DNA of 64,000 nucleotides from Xanthomarina sp. F1114 (GCF_026410255.1 NZ_JAPMLL010000007.1:122508-186507), one strand, 5' to 3'; shown: positions 55,646 through 64,000, numbered from the stretch's first letter. The notes: generated by a model from the sequence alone, not told the origin. Translations and numbers: made by a program.

Positions 55646-57868
55646 TTGGGCCAAGTCAATCAGATTATTTCTAAAAATTATAAGGAGCTTTTACAGTTTT
55701 TTAAAAGCAACGACTTCTCGAAGGCTGTTATCATTGGGTTTGCAATTACAACACCTATAGTTTTAGGTTTGCTGTTTGATCATTTAGATATTGGGTTAGC
55801 TATTTGTTTTGGTGCTTTTTGGTGTTCTCCCAGTGATGTTAGTGGAAACCCCAGACATAAAATAAATGGCATTCTGTTTTCTGCACTTTTAATTGCAATT
55901 GTCAGTTTTATTGGTGGGTATTTACAATACAGAATTTGGTTAACAATTCCTGTTTTAGGCATCTTAACCTTTGCTATAGCTTTTATTTCTGTTTACGGAT
56001 TTAGAGCTTCTTTAATTAGCTTTTCTGGACTATTAGCTTTGGTTTTAAGTTTTGCTCATACAAGTGATACCCTAGAAATTTACGAGTATGCCATTTTAAT
56101 TGGAGTAGGAGGGCTTTGGTATTTGTGTGTTACCATGTTGTGGCATTATATTAATCCGAAGGCTCAAACTGAAGAAAAATTAGCTACAACCTTTACGCTT
56201 ACCGCAGAGTTTTTAGAAACTAGAGGACAATTAATTGATCCAAAAAATAATCGGGAGAGTTTACAAACCAAGTTACAGGACTTACAAAGTGACTTGGTAG
56301 AAAACCACGCTACTTTAAGAGAAATTTTAATTCATACGAGAAAAAACTCCGGGAGATCAACCTATAAAGGAAAGCGTTTATTAATTTTTGCTCGACTTGT
56401 GGAAATGCTTGAAACAGCGGTAGCGAATCCTGTAAACTATAAAAAGATGGATGCTTTATTAGAAAAACATCCTGATTATATTTTAAGCTTTCAGAAGCTT
56501 ATTTTTGAAATGGCTAATCAATTGAGAGCTATTGCTGAGGTTGGAGCTAGCCGTAAAAAACTACCTAATAATAAATACTTAACTGAATGTTTTGAACAGG
56601 TGAAAGACCAAATCAATGTTCTTAAAACTGAAACAGAAACAAGTGATTATGAAGTGTTTTTAATGCTTCAAAATTTACTGGAATATCAGGAAAAACAGTT
56701 TCTAAAATTAAAACGTATCAAATGGCTTTTAGGAAACCCAGATTTGGATTCTATAGAATTTATAGATAGTTCTGAGTCTAAACGCTTTCTGGTTTCTCAG
56801 GATTACGATCCAAAATTACTATTACGAAACCTGAGTTTTAAATCTAATATTTTTAGGCATTGCTTAAGATTATCTGTAACCGTAATGATTGGTTATACAA
56901 TTGGAACTGTATTTTCATTTCAAAATCCCTATTGGATTCTTTTAACTATTATTGTGATAATGCGTCCTAGTTACGGACTAACAAAAACCCGTTCTAAAGA
57001 CCGGATTATTGGAACATTAATTGGAGGAGCCATTGCAATGGGGATGGTGTTTTTAATTCAGAATCCGTATGTATATGGTGCTTTAGGAATACTTTCGTTG
57101 GTTATTGCCTTTTCTATGGTACAGCGAAATTATAAAGCTTCAGCTACTTTTATTACTTTGAGCGTCGTGTTTATTTATGCCATTCTCCAACCTGATGTTT
57201 TGGCGGTAATTCAATTCCGGATTATAGATACCGTATTAGGTGCAGGTTTATCTTATATGGCAATGCTTTGGTTGTGGCCGGCATGGAGCTTCTCTGAAAT
57301 TAGTGAAAATATAGAAACTAGTGTCGCTGCTAATAAGGATTTTTTAAATGAAATTAGTAGTTTTTATCAACTAAAAGGTCAGGTGCCAACCAGTTATAAA
57401 GTGTCTCGTAAAATAGCTTTTTTAGAAACTTCTAATTTAAATTCAGCCTTTCAGCGTATGGCTCAAGAGCCAAAATCTAAACAGAAAAACCTAGATAAAA
57501 TTTACGAATTAGTAGAGATAAACCATACTTTTTTATCCTCCTTATCTTCTTTAAGTTCTTATATTCAATATCATCCAACTACAGAAGCTTCAGAAATGTT
57601 TATAAAAGCAACTAATAAGATAGACCAGAACTTAGTCATGGTATTAAAAACGTTGAAAGAAGGTCCTGATAAGACTCTAATTACAATTCCAGATGAAGAT
57701 GCTTTTTTTAATGAGCAGTTAACAAATAATATGCGCTATATAGCTTCAGAAACAGCATCTTCAGAAAGGAATTTTCAGGAAGCACATTTGGTATGGGAGC
57801 AGTTACGTTGGCTATATGCCATGAGTAGAAGTATGTTGAAGATAACAAACACTATTCACTTTAATTAA
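55646..57868 (+). CDS. FUSC/YccS-family inner-membrane protein
   Basis: A 740-residue membrane protein with two halves, each a bundle of helices (about 25-165 and 400-540) followed by cytoplasmic helices, the build of YccS/fusaric-acid-resistance transporters. Landmarks are SDVSGNPRHKINGILFSALL and PYWILLTIIVIMRPSYGLTKTRSKDRIIGTLIGG. An in-frame TAA at 55634-55636 bounds the start. No ATG lies near, so TTG at 55646 is the most reasonable start. It may export aromatic acids or similar toxic compounds; the substrate is unknown. Confidence 0.88.
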   Translation: MGQVNQIISKNYKELLQFFKSNDFSKAVIIGFAITTPIVLGLLFDHLDIGLAICFGAFWCSPSDVSGNPRHKINGILFSALLIAIVSFIGGYLQYRIWLTIPVLGILTFAIAFISVYGFRASLISFSGLLALVLSFAHTSDTLEIYEYAILIGVGGLWYLCVTMLWHYINPKAQTEEKLATTFTLTAEFLETRGQLIDPKNNRESLQTKLQDLQSDLVENHATLREILIHTRKNSGRSTYKGKRLLIFARLVEMLETAVANPVNYKKMDALLEKHPDYILSFQKLIFEMANQLRAIAEVGASRKKLPNNKYLTECFEQVKDQINVLKTETETSDYEVFLMLQNLLEYQEKQFLKLKRIKWLLGNPDLDSIEFIDSSESKRFLVSQDYDPKLLLRNLSFKSNIFRHCLRLSVTVMIGYTIGTVFSFQNPYWILLTIIVIMRPSYGLTKTRSKDRIIGTLIGGAIAMGMVFLIQNPYVYGALGILSLVIAFSMVQRNYKASATFITLSVVFIYAILQPDVLAVIQFRIIDTVLGAGLSYMAMLWLWPAWSFSEISENIETSVAANKDFLNEISSFYQLKGQVPTSYKVSRKIAFLETSNLNSAFQRMAQEPKSKQKNLDKIYELVEINHTFLSSLSSLSSYIQYHPTTEASEMFIKATNKIDQNLVMVLKTLKEGPDKTLITIPDEDAFFNEQLTNNMRYIASETASSERNFQEAHLVWEQLRWLYAMSRSMLKITNTIHFN

Positions 57869-57965
57869 TTCTTTGTTGTTTGGCATTAAGGTTTTAAGTA
57901 AATTAACTTAGCACACAGCTAAAGCTACTTAAAACCAGAAATAAACTATAGTGATTGGAAATTAT

Positions 57966-57998
57966 AGAGTTGCGAGTAAAATAACTACTCGCAACTCT
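57966..57998. terminator. 13-bp stem terminator between convergent genes
   Basis: AGAGTTGCGAGTA (57966-57978) pairs perfectly with TACTCGCAACTCT (57986-57998). It serves the FUSC gene and probably also the opposite SDR gene. Confidence 0.8.
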
Positions 57999-58010
57999 TA
58001 ATTTTCTAGG

Positions 58011-58829
58011 TTACTTATGATCCATTTTTTTAATATTTTGAAGTACACCTCCATCTACCAATATGTCTGTTCCCGTAATAAACCTGGCAGCATGACTAGT
58101 TAAAAACCCAATAACATCTGCTATATCTTCTGGATTTCCATTTCTTTTTAAAGGGGTGGCCTGTTTAATCATTTCCATACGTTCCGGATGTTCTTCGGCT
58201 GCCTTTAATGCCATTGGGGTTTCAATTACTCCCGGAGAAACAGTAACCAGACGAGCTCCTTTTGCTCCCCAAGCATCTACATATTTATGAGAAAGTAAAA
58301 TAACCCCACGTTTTGCAAAATTATACATGATGTCTGAACTTCCATTTACAAAAGGTTCTACTGTTTTAAACGAATCTGGGTCTTGTGGATTTGCAAGAGC
58401 TTTATCGTAAGCCTCGTTGGAAGGAACCACATGAGCCATCATTGAAGATAGGAGGATAGCAGAAGACCCTTGGGTTGCCAGCTTATAAAATGCATTAATT
58501 AAAATGTCTGTTCCTATTAAGTCGATAGTGAATACTTTTTTTAAATCTTGGACTGTTCCACTAACACCTGCCGTATGAACCAGAGCTTTTAATTCTCCCG
58601 TTTTTGATGTGAATTCTACTAACTTTTCAACATCTTTTGCATTTGTAATATCGCAGGCAATACCACTAGCTTCATAACCTTCTTTGGTGAGATCTGCTAC
58701 TGTTTTGTCTACACTTTCTTGCGAATAGTCGGTAATTACTATCGGATTGTTTTTAAAAACTCTGGCACAAGTCTGACCAATTCCGCCAGCCCCGCCAGTA
58801 ATAACAATAACTTTTTTATCTGTATTCAT
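58011..58829 (-). CDS. Short-chain dehydrogenase/reductase
   Basis: A 272-residue NAD(P)-dependent oxidoreductase. The cofactor loop is TGGAGGIG at 11-18, with D34 after the second strand; the catalytic residues are likely S129, Y169 and K173 (YNFAK). It ends with the usual GTDILVDGG. Between S129 and Y169 there are about 20 extra residues (NPQDPDSFKTVEPFVNGSSD), which points to the subgroup related to 3-alpha-hydroxysteroid dehydrogenases. The substrate is unknown. It is followed upstream by the baeRF gene on the same strand, 67 bases apart. Confidence 0.88.
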   Translation of the reverse strand: MNTDKKVIVITGGAGGIGQTCARVFKNNPIVITDYSQESVDKTVADLTKEGYEASGIACDITNAKDVEKLVEFTSKTGELKALVHTAGVSGTVQDLKKVFTIDLIGTDILINAFYKLATQGSSAILLSSMMAHVVPSNEAYDKALANPQDPDSFKTVEPFVNGSSDIMYNFAKRGVILLSHKYVDAWGAKGARLVTVSPGVIETPMALKAAEEHPERMEMIKQATPLKRNGNPEDIADVIGFLTSHAARFITGTDILVDGGVLQNIKKMDHK

Positions 58830-58896
58830 TTTTATGATATTTTAATTTTAGTAATAATTTCAGTCTCAAAACTTCAAGACTGCTTGAGTGAATATT

Positions 58897-59970
58897 TTAA
58901 TAACGGGTTATAGCTCCAAAGCCATTGAATTTTGTTAATTCTCCTTTTGGAAGGAAGACCACATCTCCACCATAACTCATATTGTATTCAATAAGTTCGT
59001 CGTAGATATCATCAATCACATCTGTGTCGCTTCTTTGATCTTCAGATACGTAGATAATTTCATCATTTTCCATAATAGCTGGTTGAAATAAGCCTTGTTC
59101 AATAAAAAGCGTTTGAATTTTCCCTTCAGTAATGGCTTTCCAAATTTCATTAGTATCACTTAAGAATTTATTCTCAGTTACTGCCTTTTCTAATTCCGCT
59201 TTTCTTTTATTATTTTGTTTTCCAAGATACTCTTCAATCACTCGCCATGCTTCTGATACAATATCATGGTTTTTATGTGAAATTTGATTTTTATTAAGAT
59301 ATACTTCAAAAATGGTCTGTTTTTGGTCTGCAATTTTTAAGTATTCCGAATAATTTTCCTCTAAACTACAAATAAAAACAGGAAGTGGATTGCTATGTCT
59401 AATGTGATTAAGTTCTTTATCTACTTGATTAAAAAACTCTGCGATTAAATTGGTTTGACGAGCAGCTAAAGATGATTCTGGTTGACTTCTAGACATTTCT
59501 TGTTTGTTGTCCATAGGGAAAGGGTTGCCAAATTCTTTAACAACCTTATTATTTGAAGCTTCAATAAGACGGACTTTCTCCTGACTTAAAACTAGCACAT
59601 AGTAATTGGCTTCAATATGCATAGCTCTAATTAAATCTCGGGTAGCAAAAGTATCATCAATTACCACACGGTTTACTACGGATATTGGTAGTCTGGTGTA
59701 TTCAGCTGTATTTTTATTTACAAAAAGAATTAAGCTTTCTAAGTTTTGACTGTGGTCTATTTGTTCAGCAAGATCCTTTAACCTTTTTACTAGGTTTTGA
59801 GCCGTCTTTTTGTCGGTGTCAGCCATCAGCCTATTTTCTGCATCTTTAATCAAATTTTTTAACTGTAAAGCGTCTTTTAAATAATCCGGTTTTGTTCGAT
59901 GGGTATTAAGAATAATACTAATACAATTTTCCGAACGTATGTTTTTTAATTGTTTTAAAGTTGTGTTCAT
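58897..59970 (-). CDS. baeRF-type (bacterial eRF1-like) protein
   Basis: A 357-residue protein with the layout of the bacterial archaeo-eukaryotic release-factor family: an N-terminal domain (about 1-120, CISIILNTHRTKP), a central RNase H-like domain (YYVLVLSQEKVRLIEASN, LIAEFFNQVDKELNH, PVFICSLEENYSEYLKI) and a C-terminal L7Ae/eL30e-like domain (IWKAITEGKIQTLFIEQGL, DELIEYNMSYGGDVVFLP). No GGQ loop is seen, so it is not a classical release factor; such proteins are thought to act on stalled ribosomes. It lies between the SDR and the symporter, all on the minus strand. Confidence 0.78.
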   Translation of the reverse strand: MNTTLKQLKNIRSENCISIILNTHRTKPDYLKDALQLKNLIKDAENRLMADTDKKTAQNLVKRLKDLAEQIDHSQNLESLILFVNKNTAEYTRLPISVVNRVVIDDTFATRDLIRAMHIEANYYVLVLSQEKVRLIEASNNKVVKEFGNPFPMDNKQEMSRSQPESSLAARQTNLIAEFFNQVDKELNHIRHSNPLPVFICSLEENYSEYLKIADQKQTIFEVYLNKNQISHKNHDIVSEAWRVIEEYLGKQNNKRKAELEKAVTENKFLSDTNEIWKAITEGKIQTLFIEQGLFQPAIMENDEIIYVSEDQRSDTDVIDDIYDELIEYNMSYGGDVVFLPKGELTKFNGFGAITRY

Positions 59971-60000
59971 TTTAATTTCGATTTAAAGATTAATATATTT

Positions 60001-61347
60001 TTATTTGGTATTAACAGCTGGTTGTAATTCTGTGGTTATCACTTTGGTTTCTGTTGAAGTTCCGTAGAACCTATCAAATACTAAGCAAGCTGTTAAATCT
60101 CCTGTAACATTAACTATGGTTCTAAACATTCCAAGAATCCGGTCTATTCCAATTATAACAATCAAGCCATCTATAGGGATGCCCGCACTTTGTAACACGG
60201 AAGCCAGAATAATAACGCCACCTCCAGGAATAGCAGGAGTTCCAATGGAAGCTGCCACTACTGTTGCGGTTATTAAAACTAAATTTATAATTGATAATTC
60301 TACGCCATAAGCTTGTGCCATAAATAGAGTGGTAACACATTGAAATAGTGCGGTGCCATCCATGTTAATGGTAGCTCCAATAGGAATTACGAAATCGCTA
60401 ATATGAGAGGAAACCTTAAGATTCTCGTTGGCCGTTTTCATAGATACCGGCATTACAGCAGCAGAGCTGGCAGTAGAGAATGCCAATAATTGAGGTTCTC
60501 TAATTGCTTGTAAAAACTTGAATGGATTCTGCTTTCCAACAAATAATACTAACAATAGGTAAAAAGACATGAGGATTAGTAAACCAATGAGTACAACCCC
60601 CATATAATAACCCAGACCTAAGAAAATACTAATTCCAATTCTAGATAATAATGCCGCTATTAGTCCAAATACAGCGTGAGGCACGAGTTTCATAGCCCAT
60701 GAAACAACAATCATACATATTTTTTGAATAGCTTCTGTAAATCTAATTATAGGATTTGCAGTTTCGTCGCTAAGCTGTGTGATAGCAATACCAATGATTA
60801 TAGTGAAAATAACCACTCCCAACATTTCTCCCATTAAAATTGATTCTAACGGATTATTAGGTATTAAATTAGAAATGGCTGTTGGTACATTATCGATTAA
60901 TGTTGTTTGTTCTGTTGGCAATATTTCTTCCTCTCCACTACTAGGAAACCCTCCAAGAGAAAGCACATATTTTCCAGGCTTCATAATAAGTGTTACGCTA
61001 AGACCAATAATTATAGCAACAGTGGTTGTAAAAATAAAATATAGAAATAATCTTAAACCAAATGTCTTTAGATTATCTGAGGTATTACTGACAATCCCTG
61101 AAATTATAGAGGCGAAAATTAACGGAATCATAACCATCTGAATCAACCTCATAAATATTTGACCCGGTAATTCCAACCAATGAGCAATCCATGAACCAAA
61201 GCGCTCTGAAACTAATCCTGTGGAAGGGTTTAATAAAATTCCTACAACAGCTCCAAGAAGCAAGCCTATAATTACTTTTAACCATAATCGTCCTTTAATA
61301 AGACTTTCCAAATGGATAGATAGGGCAGTTAGAGGTCTAAATTCCAT
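60001..61347 (-). CDS. Dicarboxylate/amino acid:cation symporter (DAACS)
   Basis: A 448-residue inner-membrane carrier of the glutamate-transporter fold, with eight helices and two re-entrant loops. Family landmarks are present: FSTASSAAVMPVSM (serine-rich loop), PIGATINMDGTALFQ and PGGGVIILASVLQSAGIP, then IIGIDRILGMFRTIVNVTGDLTA. It takes up dicarboxylates or acidic amino acids with H+ or Na+. The insertion sequence sits 260 bases before its start codon and may affect its expression. Confidence 0.92.
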   Translation of the reverse strand: MEFRPLTALSIHLESLIKGRLWLKVIIGLLLGAVVGILLNPSTGLVSERFGSWIAHWLELPGQIFMRLIQMVMIPLIFASIISGIVSNTSDNLKTFGLRLFLYFIFTTTVAIIIGLSVTLIMKPGKYVLSLGGFPSSGEEEILPTEQTTLIDNVPTAISNLIPNNPLESILMGEMLGVVIFTIIIGIAITQLSDETANPIIRFTEAIQKICMIVVSWAMKLVPHAVFGLIAALLSRIGISIFLGLGYYMGVVLIGLLILMSFYLLLVLFVGKQNPFKFLQAIREPQLLAFSTASSAAVMPVSMKTANENLKVSSHISDFVIPIGATINMDGTALFQCVTTLFMAQAYGVELSIINLVLITATVVAASIGTPAIPGGGVIILASVLQSAGIPIDGLIVIIGIDRILGMFRTIVNVTGDLTACLVFDRFYGTSTETKVITTELQPAVNTK

Positions 61348-61552
61348 ACTAATCTCTTAGAGTTTACTGAAGCTAATTTTATTTTAATGAAAATAATTTA
61401 CTGCCTCATTATTAAAATGATAGATTTAATAACTTTCTGTAAAATTAAAGATATTGTTTGGTAAAGCCTATGATATTGCTCAGTTGAACTTATTGCTGGA
61501 AATAGTTTAGAGAAATTGAAATATAATGAATATGAAGTTATTGGGAAGCCAT

Positions 61553-61585
61553 GGGAAAGGTACGGGAAAGGTACGGGAAAGGTTC
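61553..61585. repeat. Three tandem 11-bp units (GGGAAAGGTAC)
   Basis: Three consecutive copies of GGGAAAGGTAC, the last ending TTC, lie just outside the left end of the insertion sequence, upstream of the symporter gene. Confidence 0.8.
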
Positions 61586-61670
61586 TTTAAGTTTGTCTTG
61601 TTGACTCGTCCTAAAATAACTATACAGTTTATAAAATTAATCCTGATATAATTATACAACATTATTTCTT

Positions 61671-61704
61671 AATCCTAAAATGACTGTACAGTCATTTTAG
61701 GATT
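61671..61704. repeat. Perfect 34-bp palindrome overlapping the OrfB stop codon
   Basis: The 17-base half AATCCTAAAATGACTGT is followed by its exact reverse complement. The TAG stop of the transposase lies inside it. One half also matches the terminal repeat of the element (TCCTAAAATxACTxTACAG) with two differences, so the left end carries a second internal copy of its own terminus. It may act as terminator or as transposase binding site. Confidence 0.85.
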
Positions 61705-62583
61705 ATTATATGTTTGGTAGTTTTTCCATCTTTTTTTAAGTTTTGTTGTTTTTAAATGTGCTTGATTTGGAGTGAGATAATCACAGCTAGCATGTGATCT
61801 TAAACTGTTATAACTTTTAATGCTTTGTGTTATGTGCTTATATGTTTTTTCAAAGCCTAAAGTGCTTGTATGTAGGTTGAATTCTGATTTAATAATGCCA
61901 TTAATCCGTTCAGCAATGGCGTTTTCATAAGGATCTCCGTTTTCTGTCATGCTAATGGCTGCGTTGTTTTTAATTAATATGCTTACATATTGGTGTGAAC
62001 AATATTGTGAGCCTCTATCGGAATGATGTATCATTGGTTCTTTATATATTTTATTGTTTAATGCCATTTGTAATGCGTCAATACAGCCTTGAGCTGTTAA
62101 ATCCATTCTAAAACTATAGCCCATTATTTTTCTGGAGTAAGCATCTGTTATTAAACTTAAATAACCCCATTGATTAACCATTCTGATGTAAGTTATATCA
62201 CTAACCCAAACCTGTTCTGGTCGGGTTATGGACATATCCTTGATTAAGTTACTGTACTTTTTCATCCAATGTCTTGAATTGGTTGTTATCGCTTTACGTT
62301 TTCGTTTCCTAATGAGTAAATTATGTTCTAACAGTAGGCCAAATAGGTAATCTCTACCAATGGTTATGTTATGAGATTTAAGTCTGTTTTGTAATACATA
62401 ATGGAGTTTACGAGTACCTAATTTTGGTAATTGCTGCCTAATAGAAAGCACCTCTTGAAGTACAATATCTTCTTTAATTAAACTACGTTCTTTGCGCCAT
62501 AAAGCATCGTAATACGCATGCCTTGTTTTGCCAAACAATCGACACAGCAAGCCTATCCCTAGTTTTGGGAAGTCTTGTTTCAT
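61675..62583 (-). CDS. IS3-family transposase OrfB (DDE integrase domain)
   Basis: A 302-residue catalytic part of an IS3 transposase. It has the N-terminal HTH_21 segment (LLCRLFGKTRHAYYDALWR), then the integrase core with the DDE residues D129 (WVSDITYI), D189 (HHSDRGSQYCS) and E225 (YENAIAERINGIIKSEF). Normally it is made as an OrfAB fusion by a -1 frameshift; the -1 frame continues without a stop from the slippery site into this frame. The residues and length look intact, so the element may still be active. Confidence 0.93.
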   Translation of the reverse strand: MKQDFPKLGIGLLCRLFGKTRHAYYDALWRKERSLIKEDIVLQEVLSIRQQLPKLGTRKLHYVLQNRLKSHNITIGRDYLFGLLLEHNLLIRKRKRKAITTNSRHWMKKYSNLIKDMSITRPEQVWVSDITYIRMVNQWGYLSLITDAYSRKIMGYSFRMDLTAQGCIDALQMALNNKIYKEPMIHHSDRGSQYCSHQYVSILIKNNAAISMTENGDPYENAIAERINGIIKSEFNLHTSTLGFEKTYKHITQSIKSYNSLRSHASCDYLTPNQAHLKTTKLKKRWKNYQTYNNPKMTVQSF

Positions 62584-62585
62584 CT

Positions 62586-63122
62586 TTAAGACTGTTTGGC
62601 ACCAGACTTTTTTCTAATGTCTATTTTAAGCTGGTCTTCGGCTACATCAATCAGTGTATTTAAGGCTTTAATTTTTAATTCTGCCTCTTGTAGTGCTTTT
62701 TCTAAAGCTTCTGTATTTGATGGTTTTTGCTTTGCCATTTGAGGTTGGGTTTCGATACAAATATCCACTTTTTCTTCTTTAAATTTTGATAACCAACTTC
62801 TTATTGTTTTTTCTGTTTTGATATTGTATGCTACTTGAGCTTCTTTAACACTCATTCTGCCTTGCTCTATGGCTGAAACAATGGTGCGTTTTTGAAGTTT
62901 GGAATAGCTTTTTCTTTTTAGGTTTTGATGATAATGTTCTGAACCGTACTTTTTCATCCATGTAGACAATGCACTTGCACCTAAACCATATTTTCTGTTT
63001 GCTTCTTTTCTTGGAAGACCTTCTTCTACTTCTTTGACGATTTTTAAAATCAGTCGTTTGTCATAACGTTCTTGTTTGCTTGAACGTTCTACATAATTTT
63101 CTTCTTGTTTTATTATTTCCAT
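62586..63122 (-). CDS. IS3-family transposase OrfA (HTH protein)
   Basis: A 178-residue DNA-binding part of the transposase with two helix-turn-helix units (KIVKEVEEGLPRKEANRKYGLGASALSTWMKKYG and a second around SAIEQGRMSVKEAQVAYNIK), followed by a leucine-zipper-like coiled coil (ALEKALQEAELKIKALNTLIDVAEDQL). It recognises the ends of the element. It ends shortly after the slippery heptamer at 62613-62607. The two HTH units make it longer than the usual OrfA of about 100 residues. Confidence 0.9.
   Translation of the reverse strand: MEIIKQEENYVERSSKQERYDKRLILKIVKEVEEGLPRKEANRKYGLGASALSTWMKKYGSEHYHQNLKRKSYSKLQKRTIVSAIEQGRMSVKEAQVAYNIKTEKTIRSWLSKFKEEKVDICIETQPQMAKQKPSNTEALEKALQEAELKIKALNTLIDVAEDQLKIDIRKKSGAKQS
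62607..62613 (-). promoter_or_regulatory. A6G programmed -1 frameshift site of the IS3 element
   Basis: On the minus strand the bases are A AAA AAG, aligned with OrfA codons AGA AAA AAG. A -1 shift gives GTC TGG TGC and leads in frame to the OrfB start codon, producing the OrfAB transposase. This is the standard IS3-family heptamer. Confidence 0.9.
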
Positions 63123-63245
63123 ACACTTGTTTTAGTGTATAGCTATTTTAGGACAAGACATGTAGTTTTTTGTCTTATAATATAAATAGATTTATAAGAT
63201 TGAATATTTTGATGCCCCATCAGAGACATGATATATGGTGTTTGT

Positions 63246-63707
63246 TTAATCAATTTGTTTTAGAATATAACGCTCATCAAAATCAACTTTAAAATCGTTT
63301 AATAATTTCAAATATTCTTCTGAAAATGAAGCTGATTTATGATGTTCTTCTTGGTTTTTAATATAATTTATAATTCTTGGTAGTTCATTTTTAGAGTAGG
63401 AGAACGCCCCATAACCAGATTGCCAAGAGAATTTTCCATTAATAAAACCTTTTTGATTAATCCATTTTGAGGAGTCTTGTTTTATTTGTTGCATGAGCTC
63501 GGATAAAGATTGTGTAGGTCGCATTCCGAATAAAATATGGATATGGTTAGGCATTCCATTTATTATTAGCATTTTATGGTTGTTGTTTTGAAGAATGCCT
63601 GTTATGTATTTGTATAATTCTTCTTTCCATTTATTGTGAATTAAGCTTTCTCTGTTTTTTACGGCAAAAACAGCTTGAATGTGGATTTGTGTGTATGTGT
63701 TGGCCAT
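63246..63707 (-). CDS. Y1 transposase of the IS200/RAYT type
   Basis: A 153-residue HUH single-strand transposase. The HUH motif is H55-I-H57 (GMPNHIHILF), and the catalytic tyrosine is probably Y115 in IINYIKNQEEHH; the SGYGAFSYSKNELP block precedes it. It is not accompanied by a TnpB gene. Its upstream side borders an array of REP-like hairpins, so it fits the REP-associated (RAYT) group, which mobilises or maintains such hairpins. Confidence 0.88.
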   Translation of the reverse strand: MANTYTQIHIQAVFAVKNRESLIHNKWKEELYKYITGILQNNNHKMLIINGMPNHIHILFGMRPTQSLSELMQQIKQDSSKWINQKGFINGKFSWQSGYGAFSYSKNELPRIINYIKNQEEHHKSASFSEEYLKLLNDFKVDFDERYILKQID

Positions 63708-63727
63708 GGTAATTTTTTTAATAATAT

Positions 63728-64000
63728 GTTGTACCTGACGGCACGGTTTGTATTCTGTGCTTTATTGTTACCGATATACCGTACCTGATGGTACGGTGGG
63801 ATGTTTTTACGTTGTTATCTACCAATATACCGTACCTAACGGCACGGTTTGTATGCTATGCTTTATTGTTACCAATATACCGTACCTAACGGCACGGTGG
63901 GATGTTTTACGTTGTTATCTACCAATATGTCGTGCCTAAAGGCACAATATGTGTGCTCTATGTTTTATTGTTACCGTTATGTTGTACCTAACGGCACGGT
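63728..64000. repeat. REP-type hairpin array adjacent to the Y1 transposase
   Basis: Six hairpins with centres about 50 bases apart: 63731-63745, 63779-63796 (perfect 7-bp stem), 63830-63847, 63880-63897, 63932-63945 and 63984-63998. The core is CCGTACC, a 4-base loop (TGAT, TAAC or TAAA) and GGYACGG. Two spacer types alternate, one containing TGCTTTATTGTTACC and one containing TTTACGTTGTTATCTACC, giving a dimer period of about 101 bases. In several copies one arm differs so that a G-U pair forms on only one strand. The array continues beyond the window. Confidence 0.88.

Larger units (their letters stand above)
61607..63155 (-). mobile_element. IS3-family insertion sequence, apparently complete
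   Basis: About 1.55 kb with terminal inverted repeats: TCCTAAAATAACTATACA from 61609 and, reverse-complemented, TCCTAAAATAGCTATACA ending at 63153 (one mismatch in 18). It encodes OrfA and OrfB with a frameshift heptamer between them, all on the minus strand. No clear target-site duplication could be read, and the outermost bases differ (CG against TG), so the exact ends may be off by a base or two. Confidence 0.85.

Noticed and set aside
61553..61585. Link between the GGTACGG words of the 11-bp tandem repeat and the REP hairpins
   Set aside because: Only a 7-base word is shared and the tandem units do not form the hairpin, so chance is sufficient.
61601..63161. Target-site duplication of the IS3 element
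   Set aside because: The bases outside the terminal repeats (TTGACT on the left, AGACAT on the right) do not match in a way that would support a 3- to 5-bp duplication.
63748..63939. Open frame of 63 codons rich in Tyr, Val and Pro within the right-edge repeats
   Set aside because: It is the translation of the REP hairpin array; the repeating VPDGTV/VPNGTV words follow directly from the DNA repeats.
63728..64000. Possible CRISPR array
   Set aside because: The conserved units are hairpins with 4-base loops, the spacers are of only two recurring types, and no cas gene is present. A REP array next to a Y1 transposase explains it better.

Overview
The window is AT-rich DNA from a member of the Bacteroidetes, most likely a marine-type Flavobacteriaceae. 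The evidence is the gene families present (HYC_CC_PP protein, DUF6266, DUF3347-tailed CusB, baeRF protein, HD-PycTM protein, BspA/DUF285 lipoprotein), the SCSNDDD-type lipoprotein signals, the near absence of Shine-Dalgarno sites, and intergenic palindromes of the kind scattered through flavobacterial genomes. No rRNA, tRNA or CRISPR array was seen.

Region 1 (1-19.8 kb) is an accessory, defence-type island. A partial gene at the left edge converges with a minus-strand reverse transcriptase of the antiphage DRT/UG kind, which has a 0.5-kb hairpin-rich non-coding leader. Facing away from it is a tightly packed plus-strand train: an Xre-type regulator, a fused nuclease-methyltransferase-specificity protein, a RhuM protein, a PD-(D/E)xK nuclease, an antiphage-type dCTP deaminase, a prokaryotic Argonaute that appears catalytically dead, an SF1 helicase translationally coupled to it, and a conserved unknown protein. 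After 1.1 kb of structured non-coding DNA come a probable nuclease and a protein with uracil-DNA-glycosylase-like motifs. Together these genes could act on invading DNA at several levels: modification and cutting, nucleotide depletion, guide-based recognition, base excision and cDNA synthesis. This joint role is inference from gene content.

Region 2 (19.8-25.1 kb) holds a DUF6266 protein, a hairpin-rich gap that may encode an ncRNA, a BspA-like repeat lipoprotein, an M24 peptidase and a tRNA-dihydrouridine synthase.

Region 3 (25.4-36.5 kb) is a copper/heavy-metal export cluster on one strand: HYC_CC_PP protein, CusA, CusC, a CopA-type P-ATPase, a DUF305 protein, CusB and a small HMA lipoprotein, ending in a strong terminator. 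CusA carries three in-frame segments that look like genome-wide palindromic repeats. A dihaem cytochrome c follows.

Region 4 (37.9-61.4 kb) is mostly chromosomal housekeeping and envelope functions: an NT5C-type nucleotidase, a K+ channel, a MocR-type regulator lacking its PLP lysine beside a TonB receptor, an HD-PycTM protein with a decayed partial copy 6.4 kb away, a GAF protein, a phosphoesterase fused to an outer-membrane barrel, a serine hydrolase, a DUF1275 and a FUSC membrane protein, an SDR, a baeRF protein and a dicarboxylate symporter.

Region 5 (61.6-64 kb) is mobile: a complete IS3-family element with a classic A6G frameshift site, then a Y1 (RAYT-like) transposase followed by an array of at least six REP-type hairpins that runs off the right edge.
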